A DNA stretch of 64,000 nt from Actinobacteria bacterium OV320 (GTDB lineage: Bacteria > Actinomycetota > Actinomycetes > Streptomycetales > Streptomycetaceae), in NCBI GenBank assembly GCA_001298545.1, contig LJCX01000030.1:496001-560000 (forward strand). The letters are read 5' to 3'. Within the stretch, counting starts at the first letter, position 1. Every line of letters starts with the position of its first letter. Shown piece after piece: positions 43,794 to 53,013 of this stretch. Made by a program: the position numbers and the translations under genes. The notes beneath the pieces are model-generated. The model was not told the DNA's origin and did not search any database. It saw only the letters and a program-made list of their open reading frames with translations.

Positions 43794-44128
43794 GATCCCA
43801 CTATCTCATCAAATGCTCTGCGACAAGCACCAATTCAGTAGACGGACTTTGTATAGGAAAGCAGCACAAGGGACAACGGCCTGCTGCGATGGCCGTCGGC
43901 CGCGTGTTGGCGAGGTTCCGAGCTGTGGTGCGGACCTCGTCCACCTTGGGGCGCGGGTGGGACATGCTCAGGCTGTGGCCTGCTTCGGTGGCGCTGGATC
44001 TACTCGTGCTGGGCGGCCAGCCGCGCGGGCCAGGGCCATGAAGGCAGGGGGTTCGGCTACGGTCTCGTCCCCATTACCTTCGTCGTGGCCCCCGCAATGG
44101 AGCTCCCAGGACGTCACGGCCAGCTGAC
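43794..44128. other. 335-bp gap, no gene supported
   Basis: It separates the start of the 2-TM gene from the 3' end of the sacsin-like gene. TTTGTATAGG near 43847 is the only AT-rich element. No frame has both a ribosome binding site and family resemblance. Confidence 0.55.
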
Positions 44129-47100
44129 CTAACTTTCCTCCTCGAGTTGGTACACCCGGCTGTGCGTGGCCCTGATGCCCGTGACCGTCACGCTGCTGCT
44201 CGGACGGCAGGTCAGTTGTTGGAGCGGCTGCGGGATGATGCGTACGGAGACGGGGCCGGTTCCGGCCTCCAGTCCGGAGACGATGACGAGGAAGAAGTCG
44301 TCGTTCTCCGTTGCTCGCTGGAACTCCGCGGGTGTCAGCAGCACCGTGTCGGGCTCGGCATCTTTGTATGCCTTGAGTTCGTAGAACCGCGACAGTGCGT
44401 CCACCGCGTCGGCGCCGAGGCCGCGTTGGGCCCGTAGGTCACGCAGCCAGTCGTCGTCGGTGGCGAGTGCCTTGCGCACCACGTCCAGAGCCACCTTTTC
44501 CTGCTCCGTGCCCGTGTAGGGGCGCGGTGGCGTGTGCTGTTGGGGGATCGCCGATCCGGCGCGGGGCTGCGGCAGGCCGGACGTACCCGAGGTGTACCCG
44601 CTCGGCCGTGCGCTGGGCGCGCCCGCAGCCGAGGGCTTTGGCGGCGTGATGATGCCGCTCGGATCGACGAGCCGGAGCCTGCCGGGGTCGACGAGCCTCC
44701 GCGGTGGAGCGGCGGGGAGCACAGGCGGGGCTGACGGCCCGGCGGGCGGTGGTGTGCTGGGGGCAGGCAGCAGGATCACTGCCGTCGGTGGAGTACCGGG
44801 CACTGTGCCGGCCTGCGCTTTGAACGCGGTACGGCGTTGGTCCACCTCGTTTCCGAGTTCCCGAAGCCGTCGATCGCGTTCGGCCTCCGCCGCTTCCCGG
44901 TCGCGCCGCACCTGGTCGTCGGCAAGGCTCAGTTGTACGGCCGTACGGCCCTTCTCGGCCTGGTCACACGCTGCTCCCCAGGCGAGGGCCACCTCGCGGC
45001 GGCTGCCCGGAAACCGGGCGGCGATCGCCCGGCCCACCCCGGATGTGCGTGTCAGGGCGGCAGTGTCACGTACGTACAACGTGCCCGAGGACCAGTCGAT
45101 CCCGGCGTCCACGGGCACGTGCACCGTCTCGCCCGTGTCCGGAAGATCGAGGCGGCAGGCCAGGTGAGGGGCGATGCATACAGTCAGGTCAGCCAGCTGG
45201 TCCCACGAGCAGTCCAGGGACTGGGCAACGCTCGCGGCGTTGCGCTGCAGGTCCTCACGGAGGTGGGTGACGGCTGACCGGACCAGCGCTGTGGCGTCCG
45301 GGTCCGCCAGGGCCGGCCCAGGGCTGTACACGGTGACATGCTCTGCGGCGAGCTCGCTCACGCGCAGGGCTCCGATCAACGGTCGGAACTGCTCCAATTC
45401 GGCTCCCGGGCACCACACCGCACGTTCCCGGCCCAGCGCCTCGGCTACCACTGGGTCCTCGACGGCGTACACGGGCCGCTTGCTTCGCCAGCCTTGGCTC
45501 GTCCAAAGAGGGAGGCGCCCCAGGCGCTTGGCCGTCAACGCGCCGGGATGGGTACGGCCCGGAGCGGCGAGCATCTTCAGGGTCTCTAGGACGATGGACT
45601 GGGTCGTCCCGTCCGGCTCGTCCCGACCCTGTTTCCGGTCCCGCTGGGCCAGCTCCTTGATCACGGCCGTGGCGTCGTCCACAGTCGGCAGGCGCACTGC
45701 GAGCCGCTGCCAGAACTCCTCGCTGCCTGGAAACGTGGGAGCGAACGCACGGAGCGGGCCAAAGAGCGGCGCTCCGCGCAGGCACTGGCTCGGCCGGCAC
45801 CAGCCAGAGTCCGTGAGGACGAGGCCGCTCCCCTCGCCGAACGCCCGGAGGACCGAGCCCAAGGACATCTCCCCCGGGGCGGCCGTGCCACGGACGAAGG
45901 CGCGCTCAGCCAGGGCTTGGTAGAGGATCAGTGCCGCGGGCACATCCCTGTCGCCGCCCTCTTCCTCCCGTCGGCGCAGGCGCTGCAGACATTCCACGAG
46001 GTCCTCGGTGCGGGCCTCTGCAGAAATGCCCAGGGCGCGCAGCACATCACTGCGTCTGCCGACCAGTTGCTGGATCTCGGGATGGAGGAATCGCTCGTTG
46101 TCCGCCCCGTACACCGCGACCGTGCCGGTGGTCCGCATGCGGAGTCGGGCCGGGGCAGACAGTGCGCCGTTACCGGCGTCCAGCCATGGTGTGTCGCGCA
46201 ACTGCCAGAGCCAGAAGGCTGCGGTCCTGCCCCGGTTCTGCCATGCGTAGTAGTCGAAGACGGCGTCCACCTCGTCGTGGTCGGAAAAGCGGCTCCATGC
46301 CCGCCCGAGGACGTGGAACAGCGCTGCCGCCCTGCGCCTGCGGAGCTGCGGGTCCTGCTCCGCCGCTATGCCAGAGGCGACGGCACGTAGGTCGGGGCTT
46401 TCGTAGTCGTCGAGCGTGAAGGTCGCTTCCAGAACGCGCAGGGCATCAGTGCGTGCTCGAGGTCCCGAAATGACTTCCGCCGGCAGCCCCTTCGGGCTCT
46501 GCGTGAAGCGTTCCCGCGCCCCCGGGTGCCTGCGCAACCTGGGCGCGGTCTCCGCGCCCAGGAGCCTCAGGAACTTACGGGCGCCCATCCCGGCGCCGCC
46601 GCGCTGCAGGACCTCGGCGTACCGAGGCCGCAGCCACACCAGCCCGGCCGTGCGACCGGCGGCAAAGGCGAAGCTCTCCTCGCGTTCCGAACTGTCCAGT
46701 CGGGCGGGTAGGTACGCCCGGGCGGGAGCGACGTCGATGTCTTCACGTTTTCCGGCCCGGTCGTAGCGATGCCCCTGCAGCCGGATTGCCTGGCCCACGT
46801 CGCGCCCCAAGGTCTCACGTTCGTGGTCCGGCACACGTGCGAAGCCGTCGCGTAGTTCGATGAGCTGGTCATCTGTCAGCCGAAGTGCATTCGGGCCGCT
46901 GCTCCCCGCCGCGCCGATGGCCGCGAGGCGCCGGATCACGGCCACCGCGTCCGCGTCGGTCAGCAGCGCCTCCCGCTTACGGAGCCACGCCCTCACCGAC
47001 CGCGCTTCATCGGTGTCGGCGAGGAATGCCGGATGGATTTCCCGGGAGAATCCGAGACTGGCGCCGAGGCCCCGCGGGGCCTCGGTGAACACCGCAGGTT

Positions 47101-48709
47101 CCGCAGGCCGGGGCACACGGTGGCGGCCCCCTGAGCTGTCCACGAGCCAGCGGCTCGACAGCAAGGAGGAGTAGATATTCGAGGCAAGTCCCACGGCGGC
47201 GAGGCGGATGTTCGCCTGCGGCGACCGGGTTTCGTCGTCGAGGAGGCGTAGCGCGTCGTAGAGGTCCACCGTCACGGGAACCGCACTGTCGTGGTTCTCC
47301 CAGTCCGCCAGCACCTCGCGCCATCGACCGTCCTCGTCCCGCGCCACCTTGGGTAGCACGGCGGTCCGCTCGGCGACGCGGGAGATCTCTTCTTCGGTGA
47401 CCACGCCCACCAGCGTCTCGTCCTCCACGGCGAGATCATCCAGGCCGAGCGGCCCGTAGCCCGGGACGTCCAGGACGAGACCGTGGGACACGCCCGGCCT
47501 GGCACGGTCGAGGAGTAGTCGCTCCAGCGCGGCGGCCGGGTCGCGGGAGTCGCGCATGTCGTCGGGGAGCGGCACGGCGCGCCAGGCCCGTGCCGGATCC
47601 CGCCGGAACTGCCACAGGGCGGCGGCCTTCCACAGGTCGCCCACCAGTTCATTCAGTGCGCGGTTCCACGGGGTGTCGTCGAGCGCCTGACGGCTGGCGA
47701 TCGGATCGAACTGGGCGCTGATACAGAGGGACAAAGCGGTGTCCGCGACCGGAAGACCGGCGTAGATCCGCCCGGCGTCATCGGGTCCGAGAGGAAGAGC
47801 CACAGCGATTGCGGTGGTGGACCCCACCGCCTTGTGAGACCGGGTGATCCCGGAGGGGCTGGGAACGGTCGTACGGCAGATCAGCCACCGGGACCCGTCG
47901 CCGGCGCGTGCCTCGCCGGTCTCCACGTCGGCGCTCTGCCCGCCCACCACGGCCTCGAACGGCTCGCCGATCTCTCGGTCGAGCGCCAGCCGGTGCCGGA
48001 CACGACCTTGCTCGTCCAGGTGCGTGACACTGCCGACACTGCCGAGGAAGAGCAGCGCGCTGTCCCCCCACTCGGCAAGCCACGCGTCCACCTCGTCCGC
48101 ACCGAGCACACCCGGCTCCAGCGGAACCCGTAGAACCGTCCAAGTGTCGCTGGCGAACCAGTCGGGCGCCGGGAACGGCTCGGCCACGGAGATGTCCGGA
48201 TCTCCGACGCGGAACCGGTAATGCCCGCAGTGAACTTCCAGATGCGGGGAGAGGGACTGGAGGGTCATCAGGCCAATCCCGAACCTGCCGGTGGATTCCG
48301 CCTGCTCTGCCTTGCTTGTCAGCCAGGGCATCGCCAGGGCCAGAACGTCCGGCAACCGTACGGGGCTGCCGTTGTGGGCGACGAGGAGTTCCCGTCCCCT
48401 CGTCAGAATGCGTACGTCCGTGGCGCTGAGGTCCTCGGCGTTCTGCACGATCTCCGAGAGTCCCTGGAGACGGTCGCTCGACAGATTGCCTGCGTGATCT
48501 CGGGTACGTCTCAGCGCGTGCCGTACTTGACCGTCCAGTCCGGCGAACCGGCTACCGAGTCGCTCGACCGCCGCCTCAGTCGCCGCCTCACCCTCCGGCT
48601 CCGGTACGACGGCTCCTTCTGGGATGCCCTCCAGAGAGAAGAGCGCATCGGCGGACGCAATCCCCCGCTCCACCGCGGCCGTTCGACGCACCGCATCCCC
48701 CGTGCTCAT
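44129..48709 (-). CDS. sacsin-like GHKL ATPase with C-terminal DUF3883/ELK nuclease-like domain
   Basis: 1526 residues from ATG 48709 (GGGGGCAGGG upstream). The N-terminal HATPase has sacsin-type motifs: N box LSEIVQNAEDLSATDVRI, G1 VAHNGSPV and G2 TGRFGIGLMTLQSL (~65-150). The middle ~1000 residues are unique. Around 1260-1310 is a charged coiled coil (RRDREAAEAERDRRLREL), then a long Pro-rich linker. The C-terminus (~1400-1490) has EQEKVALDVVRKAL and FYELKAYKDAEPDTVLLTP, a DUF3883/NO VEIN-like domain with an ExK-type motif. Such ATPase-nuclease giants occur in bacterial defence islands. No partner gene is fused or overlapping. Confidence 0.82.
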   Translation of the reverse strand: MSTGDAVRRTAAVERGIASADALFSLEGIPEGAVVPEPEGEAATEAAVERLGSRFAGLDGQVRHALRRTRDHAGNLSSDRLQGLSEIVQNAEDLSATDVRILTRGRELLVAHNGSPVRLPDVLALAMPWLTSKAEQAESTGRFGIGLMTLQSLSPHLEVHCGHYRFRVGDPDISVAEPFPAPDWFASDTWTVLRVPLEPGVLGADEVDAWLAEWGDSALLFLGSVGSVTHLDEQGRVRHRLALDREIGEPFEAVVGGQSADVETGEARAGDGSRWLICRTTVPSPSGITRSHKAVGSTTAIAVALPLGPDDAGRIYAGLPVADTALSLCISAQFDPIASRQALDDTPWNRALNELVGDLWKAAALWQFRRDPARAWRAVPLPDDMRDSRDPAAALERLLLDRARPGVSHGLVLDVPGYGPLGLDDLAVEDETLVGVVTEEEISRVAERTAVLPKVARDEDGRWREVLADWENHDSAVPVTVDLYDALRLLDDETRSPQANIRLAAVGLASNIYSSLLSSRWLVDSSGGRHRVPRPAEPAVFTEAPRGLGASLGFSREIHPAFLADTDEARSVRAWLRKREALLTDADAVAVIRRLAAIGAAGSSGPNALRLTDDQLIELRDGFARVPDHERETLGRDVGQAIRLQGHRYDRAGKREDIDVAPARAYLPARLDSSEREESFAFAAGRTAGLVWLRPRYAEVLQRGGAGMGARKFLRLLGAETAPRLRRHPGARERFTQSPKGLPAEVISGPRARTDALRVLEATFTLDDYESPDLRAVASGIAAEQDPQLRRRRAAALFHVLGRAWSRFSDHDEVDAVFDYYAWQNRGRTAAFWLWQLRDTPWLDAGNGALSAPARLRMRTTGTVAVYGADNERFLHPEIQQLVGRRSDVLRALGISAEARTEDLVECLQRLRRREEEGGDRDVPAALILYQALAERAFVRGTAAPGEMSLGSVLRAFGEGSGLVLTDSGWCRPSQCLRGAPLFGPLRAFAPTFPGSEEFWQRLAVRLPTVDDATAVIKELAQRDRKQGRDEPDGTTQSIVLETLKMLAAPGRTHPGALTAKRLGRLPLWTSQGWRSKRPVYAVEDPVVAEALGRERAVWCPGAELEQFRPLIGALRVSELAAEHVTVYSPGPALADPDATALVRSAVTHLREDLQRNAASVAQSLDCSWDQLADLTVCIAPHLACRLDLPDTGETVHVPVDAGIDWSSGTLYVRDTAALTRTSGVGRAIAARFPGSRREVALAWGAACDQAEKGRTAVQLSLADDQVRRDREAAEAERDRRLRELGNEVDQRRTAFKAQAGTVPGTPPTAVILLPAPSTPPPAGPSAPPVLPAAPPRRLVDPGRLRLVDPSGIITPPKPSAAGAPSARPSGYTSGTSGLPQPRAGSAIPQQHTPPRPYTGTEQEKVALDVVRKALATDDDWLRDLRAQRGLGADAVDALSRFYELKAYKDAEPDTVLLTPAEFQRATENDDFFLVIVSGLEAGTGPVSVRIIPQPLQQLTCRPSSSVTVTGIRATHSRVYQLEEES

Positions 48710-48932
48710 CCCTGCCCCCGCATACCTCGGCACTCCCTACGACACAGGGTAACGAGGCCAGCGCAATCAGCACACGGCAACCCGAGACCTGTCGCCGTAT
48801 AGCCCGAGCCCAAAGAACAGCCCTAACGCGCTGCTCGACGGGTTAAGCCCGACAAGTCGATTGACCCGCGCTATCTGATCCAGGACGACCACCTCACGCT
48901 CCGTCAGAAACAGCGTCGAACGAGCGTCAAGA

Positions 48933-49234
48933 GTGCACCAGAAGATCGCGGTGATCGACGAGCGGACGGTGATGATCGGCAGCCTCAACACCCTGTCCCA
49001 GGCGTGGACCCGCGAGGTCATGGTGACGATGCGCGGCGGCCACTTCGCCCGCAAGCTCCTGGAGCACGAGCACGCCGAGCTGTTCACCCGCCCGCCGAAG
49101 TACGCCCACTGCGGCGGCACGAGCATCGAGCTGCGCCGCCGCTCTGGCGCTGCTACGAGACGGCCTGCAAGACGGGGCCGAAAGGCCGGAGCAACGCCAG
49201 GAACCAGGACATCAGGGTGGGGGGCAGGAGTTGA
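48933..49234 (+). pseudogene. PLD-family/zinc-ribbon protein fragment, frameshifted
   Basis: From GTG 48933 the frame gives HQKIAVIDERTVMIGSLNTL (the second HKD-like motif of phospholipase D nucleases), REVMVTMRGGHFARKLLEHE and KYAHCGGTSIELRRR. The frame then needs a shift near 49135 to continue as LWRCYETACKTGPKGRSNAR and stop at 49234, which restores a CxxC...C-x4-C zinc ribbon. The N-terminal helicase or first PLD half is missing. It is a relic of a helicase-PLD gene typical of Streptomyces islands. Confidence 0.75.
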
Positions 49235-49500
49235 GGGATCGAACAATGATTCACCCCCGATCAGGATTCGTGAACTCACTGGCATTCCCGGCACCATCTG
49301 TGGCAGGCTTCCGCGTGCCAGCAACGGGGTCTCGCTCGTAGCCAGATCACCAGCTGCGCTTCAGCCAAGGAGTCTGCGGACGCACCCGGACCACCGGCTT
49401 GTCTCTCACCTCATCTTTCACGTAGTAGGCACGAGCCTGCGGCGGTGTTCCCTGCCGTGCCCGCGCTCGATGCCCGCGCGCACCACTCGGAGGCTCAGCC

Positions 49501-50484
49501 ATGTCGGCACGTTCCGCACCGTCGCATCTCTTTTTCCTGACCCAGCCCAAGGGCAACGGCGCCATCCTGTTCAGCTTGCGGGGGACACCCCGCGGACCGG
49601 AGCTCTCGAAGATCGGGACGTTCGAGGATCGCGACGAGTCCCAGCTGCTCACCCTCACACTCAATGCGGCTCTCCAGGGAGGAACAGGCGCCCTCGCGAA
49701 GGTTCACCGGTGTTCGGCTTCCCTGCCTGGCCCCCTCAGGAGGGCAATCACTGACATCGCGGAGGAGATCGAGGACGCAAATGGTGACGCCCCACGGGCC
49801 CAGGCTGCGCGCAGAACCGCGCGGGCCGTTACGGAGAGCCTGGGACAGCGCAACGCGGCCGTGTTCTCGCTTTTCAGCGCTACCGACTGCGGGAGCTGCC
49901 GGAACTGCGGCTGCACTGTGGACGAGGACTGCGCAAAGTGCGCTGTCTGCGACTCGTCCCCCCGGGGGCGCGGCTGCGGGGACTGCGGCGGTGTTGGTGT
50001 AACGCCCAGGACCGCATTCGTTCTCCATCGGCAGCTGAAGGACCTTGCGGACAAGACGTACCTCGCCGCTTATGACCCCGACTTTTGGGAAGACAGCGTT
50101 CCGGTCAGTGCGGAGGCCCAGTCGAACTGGTTCCTGCTTCACTGCGCTCGTGCGTACGACGACCTCGCGGCCGATCTGCTCGCCGGTGGCATCCCGGAAC
50201 CGCGCTGCCTGGCCGAGAGCGTGCTATTCGGCCATGCCGTGAGCAGCATCGGCGGGTTCAGTATCGAATCCGCCTGCGCGGACGAGGTCTACCAAACCCT
50301 TCCGGCCTCTCGGTTCGACTATGACTGGGAGTTCCTCGCTAATGAGAGCGGGCTCCTCGACGTCAGCGACAGGGCGCACCACTTCCTGGAAGCAGACGTG
50401 GCCGAAGACGACCTTTGGGACGAGTGGTTCAAGCCTTACACCGACGTCGAGCCCCGGAGCACGACCCACGGGTTCCGCTGCTGA
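49501..50484 (+). CDS. unknown protein with central cysteine-rich knuckle
   Basis: 327 residues, ATG 49501 with GGAGG upstream. Residues ~128-165 contain a dense Cys cluster (TDCGSCRNCGC, EDCAKCAVC, GCGDCGG), about 11 Cys in ~40 residues, likely two zinc knuckles or an Fe-S site. The N-terminus is soluble mixed alpha/beta. The C-terminal 150 residues are acidic and helical (SNWFLLHCARAYDDLAADLL and ASRFDYDWEFLANE). I recognise no family. It stands alone between the PLD relic and a gap; codon use is normal for the region. Non-Cys parts show no obvious catalytic motif. Confidence 0.6.
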   Translation: MSARSAPSHLFFLTQPKGNGAILFSLRGTPRGPELSKIGTFEDRDESQLLTLTLNAALQGGTGALAKVHRCSASLPGPLRRAITDIAEEIEDANGDAPRAQAARRTARAVTESLGQRNAAVFSLFSATDCGSCRNCGCTVDEDCAKCAVCDSSPRGRGCGDCGGVGVTPRTAFVLHRQLKDLADKTYLAAYDPDFWEDSVPVSAEAQSNWFLLHCARAYDDLAADLLAGGIPEPRCLAESVLFGHAVSSIGGFSIESACADEVYQTLPASRFDYDWEFLANESGLLDVSDRAHHFLEADVAEDDLWDEWFKPYTDVEPRSTTHGFRC

Positions 50485-50836
50485 CGTTCGCCCGGACCCA
50501 AGCCATGGCCGGGACGGGCGTCCAGTCCGCTCGACTGAACGCCCGTCCACGGGGCCCGGCTCGACTGCTCCGTGGTGCCCTTGCCCGCCGGGAACGGGCA
50601 GGTCGGTCCCGACTCCAGCTGCATACGAATCGAACAGGTGACCCGACGCACGGGATCACGGTAATTTCCCCGGCCACAGGACGGTTCCGCCTGGCCTCGA
50701 TGGTGCCACCGCAGGATCTTCGCCAACTGGTGGGAGGGGAAGACCGGAGACAAGGTCCACGAACTCGGCCACGCATCACCCACGAGCAGATCAGCCTGCT
50801 GTAACCCCACCTACAACGGCTGGGCCCGCTGGGTGG
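50485..50836. other. 352-bp gap, no gene supported
   Basis: This is the space between the ends of two convergent genes (Cys-rich protein, HhH protein). It contains a GACGGGCGTCCAG...CGCCCGTC imperfect inverted repeat near 50514-50550, possibly a terminator. No frame looks coding. Confidence 0.55.
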
Positions 50837-51445
50837 CTACGTGGCCTTCGACCTATGCCGCCAAACGGCATGCTCCAGTGCACCCTTGTCGTGCCCGAGA
50901 AGTGCGGCGGCTTCCTCATACACTGCGCGCAACTGGTCGTATGGCAGGTCCGGAACACCAGCATCCACAGCGAAGGCGCGCAGATGTACGTCAACGGCGA
51001 CATGCGAACGGCCGACGAGATTGCCTATGTAGTCGATGCTCTTCGGCCCCACTCCCTTCACCGTGCGCAGAGCGGCGCGATTGGCCTGATGATCGAGCCA
51101 GGTGTGAAGGTCCTCGCGGGTATCGACCCCGTCGGCAGCGAGGAGGTCGGTGATGGCATGAGCCGTCGCGACCTTCTGTGCGTGGTTGAACTTCATGGCC
51201 ACGGCAAGGTCTTCCGTGACGAGCCGGCGCTGGAAGCCGCGGACTGTTCTTGCATCAGCCCAGCTCAGTTGCAAATGGAGGAGCCGCGGTCGGAGAGTCC
51301 TCTCGTAGTTGCACCGGGGCTGGAAGCTGACGTCGCAGATGACGGCGCCCATGTGGGTCCATCCGCCGGGCTGGAGAAACGGTCCGCTGCCAAGGAGGTG
51401 TCGAACGCGGTCGGCGAGCCGCTGGGCAGGGCTGGATGCGAGCAT
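50837..51445 (-). CDS. HhH endonuclease III/DNA-glycosylase-like protein
   Basis: 202 residues. The helix-hairpin-helix LRTVKGVGPKSIDYIGNLV is followed by GRSHVAVDVHLRAFAVDAGV, where the catalytic Asp of the HhH-GPD family falls in VDVHLR. The usual C-terminal 4Fe-4S Cys cluster of Nth is missing, as in short actinobacterial relatives. The N-terminus RLADRVRHLLGSGPFLQPGG with THMGAVICDVSFQPR is typical of that subfamily. It probably recognises damaged bases. ATG 51445 lacks a strong ribosome binding site. Confidence 0.75.
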   Translation of the reverse strand: MLASSPAQRLADRVRHLLGSGPFLQPGGWTHMGAVICDVSFQPRCNYERTLRPRLLHLQLSWADARTVRGFQRRLVTEDLAVAMKFNHAQKVATAHAITDLLAADGVDTREDLHTWLDHQANRAALRTVKGVGPKSIDYIGNLVGRSHVAVDVHLRAFAVDAGVPDLPYDQLRAVYEEAAALLGHDKGALEHAVWRHRSKAT

Positions 51446-51567
51446 GGGTCAAGGATGGCGCTGCCGTCTGGCAAGCTGGTGGGAAAGTTCAAAACTCTCG
51501 AATGGATTGAGCAGGGGGCCGTTCCATCGGGCAGCTCCCTCCATGATGGGAAGGCTGCCCATTTCGG

Positions 51568-52284
51568 CTACCGAGTCTCCGTCGAGACCGGGGCGAGGCG
51601 GAATAGGCACTGGACCGTGTTGAACTCGATCACCTCGGCGATGAAGCGGAACTTGTCGCCAACTGCAATGGTGGCAGGGACCTGCTTGCCGGTCAGGTGG
51701 AGGTTGCCGGTGTTGACGTCCTCGTACTTGAAGTTCGGGCCGTCCGTCGTCTGCGGCCCCTTGTCGCCCGGGCCGACAAGGAAGTCGTAGCGGGTTCGGT
51801 CATCCGCGTGGGCCGCCATGTGCCTGATTGACCCGTCGAAGGCGACCGTCTGCCCCTCGTGCTTGGTTGCGAAGTTCACGTTCTCTTCGCCACACGGATC
51901 CGCCTTCAACAACGTCGCGAACTCGGGACTGTTCTGCGCCGTGATCACCTCAGCGGTAGTCGGCTCGTCTGCGGGCGGCGTAGCAGAAGGCTTCTCACTG
52001 GCGGTCGTCGAACTGGCTGACGCGCCCTTCTCCTCGTCGCCGTCGCCGAGCGCAACGCCCGTGCCGATGATGGCGGCCAAGACCACGAGGGCGGCAGCCC
52101 CCGCCCCGATCAGACGCCAAGGCAGTGGCCTCTTCGGCCGACGGAAGTTGAGGGTGGTGCGAAGTCTGCCTGGGAGCTGTTCCACGAGCTCCCATCCGTC
52201 CTTCTGCATCTTCGAGATCACCAAACCGTCGGTGCCCCGAACCGTCTTCACTGCCTTGTACTCGTACTTGATCTCATCGGCCAT
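51568..52284 (-). CDS. DUF4839 membrane protein
   Basis: 238 residues from ATG 52284. The N-terminal ~65 residues (EIKYEYKAVKTVRGTDGLVI, DGWELVEQ) are a small domain common at the start of DUF4839/DUF4177-like proteins. One TM helix (LIGAGAAALVVLAAIIGTGV) leads through a Ser/Thr linker to an extracellular DUF4839 domain: FDGSIRHMAAHADDRTRYDF, then NTGNLHLTGKQVPATIAVGD and a final VQCLFRLAPVSTETR. Function unknown. Long upstream in-frame extension is rejected because AAGGGGCGGGAAG-type SD sits before 52284. Confidence 0.8.
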   Translation of the reverse strand: MADEIKYEYKAVKTVRGTDGLVISKMQKDGWELVEQLPGRLRTTLNFRRPKRPLPWRLIGAGAAALVVLAAIIGTGVALGDGDEEKGASASSTTASEKPSATPPADEPTTAEVITAQNSPEFATLLKADPCGEENVNFATKHEGQTVAFDGSIRHMAAHADDRTRYDFLVGPGDKGPQTTDGPNFKYEDVNTGNLHLTGKQVPATIAVGDKFRFIAEVIEFNTVQCLFRLAPVSTETR

Positions 52285-52483
52285 GCGGCTTCCCGCCCCC
52301 TGAAGCGAACTGGTCATACCAACTGGGCGCGAGCATAGATGACTCCACGTGGAGCCCGGCGTCACGAACTGTCGGCTCATCACCGGCATCCGCAGCACGC
52401 TGAACGCGTGTAACGGGAGGCCGGAGTCGGCATGCACTACCGAGGGCACACCTTGGACAACGAGTTGATCACCGTTGGTAGCC

Positions 52484-52825
52484 TCACGAGCGGCGCAAGT
52501 GTTCGCCCAGCTCAATGGCCTGCTGATGCAGCTGGGGGGCAGATGGAGGGCCGTATAGTTCCAGCCCGTCGGCCTGCGTCATCGATATACAGAGCGTGAA
52601 GACTTCCACCAGCCTCCCCACCCGGAGCCAGGGAAGGGACGCCGGCAAGACGGTCGGGGCCTTCGTCGGGCCCGCCCCCGCTCTCCCGCCCGAGATGATC
52701 GTTGAGCTCACCCTTAGGGTTCCTCGACCATCAGCTTCGCCCAACTGCGCCAGCAGACCGCCCTCAACTGCCGACTCACTCGCACGCGTTTTCTGCTTCA
52801 TGCTGCTCTTCCGCAGGAGACTCAC
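52484..52825 (-). CDS. possible small hypothetical protein
   Basis: A 113-codon frame whose C-terminal half (VGRLVEVFTLCISMTQADGL, then ELYGPPSAPQLHQQAIELGE) looks more protein-like than its surroundings. The N-terminus is basic and low-complexity, and no ribosome binding site is visible. No family resemblance. If not coding, the 52285-53013 interval is an empty ~730-bp gap upstream of the SDR gene. Confidence 0.3.
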   Translation of the reverse strand: MSLLRKSSMKQKTRASESAVEGGLLAQLGEADGRGTLRVSSTIISGGRAGAGPTKAPTVLPASLPWLRVGRLVEVFTLCISMTQADGLELYGPPSAPQLHQQAIELGEHLRRS

Positions 52826-53013
52826 CAGTTCTTACTGATGCTCCCTGCCGGGGAGTTGCACGAGGACTCACCGCCCAGACTCTGCCTCGAACTTGGGTGA
52901 GCGCACGACCGCGCTGCGGTCCCCTGCGGGATGCTCACGCCGAACGGGCCCGGCCTCCTGCCGCATTTTCCGTGCTCTCCGCCGCCGCGACAGCATGCCT
53001 TAGCGTGTGCGGC

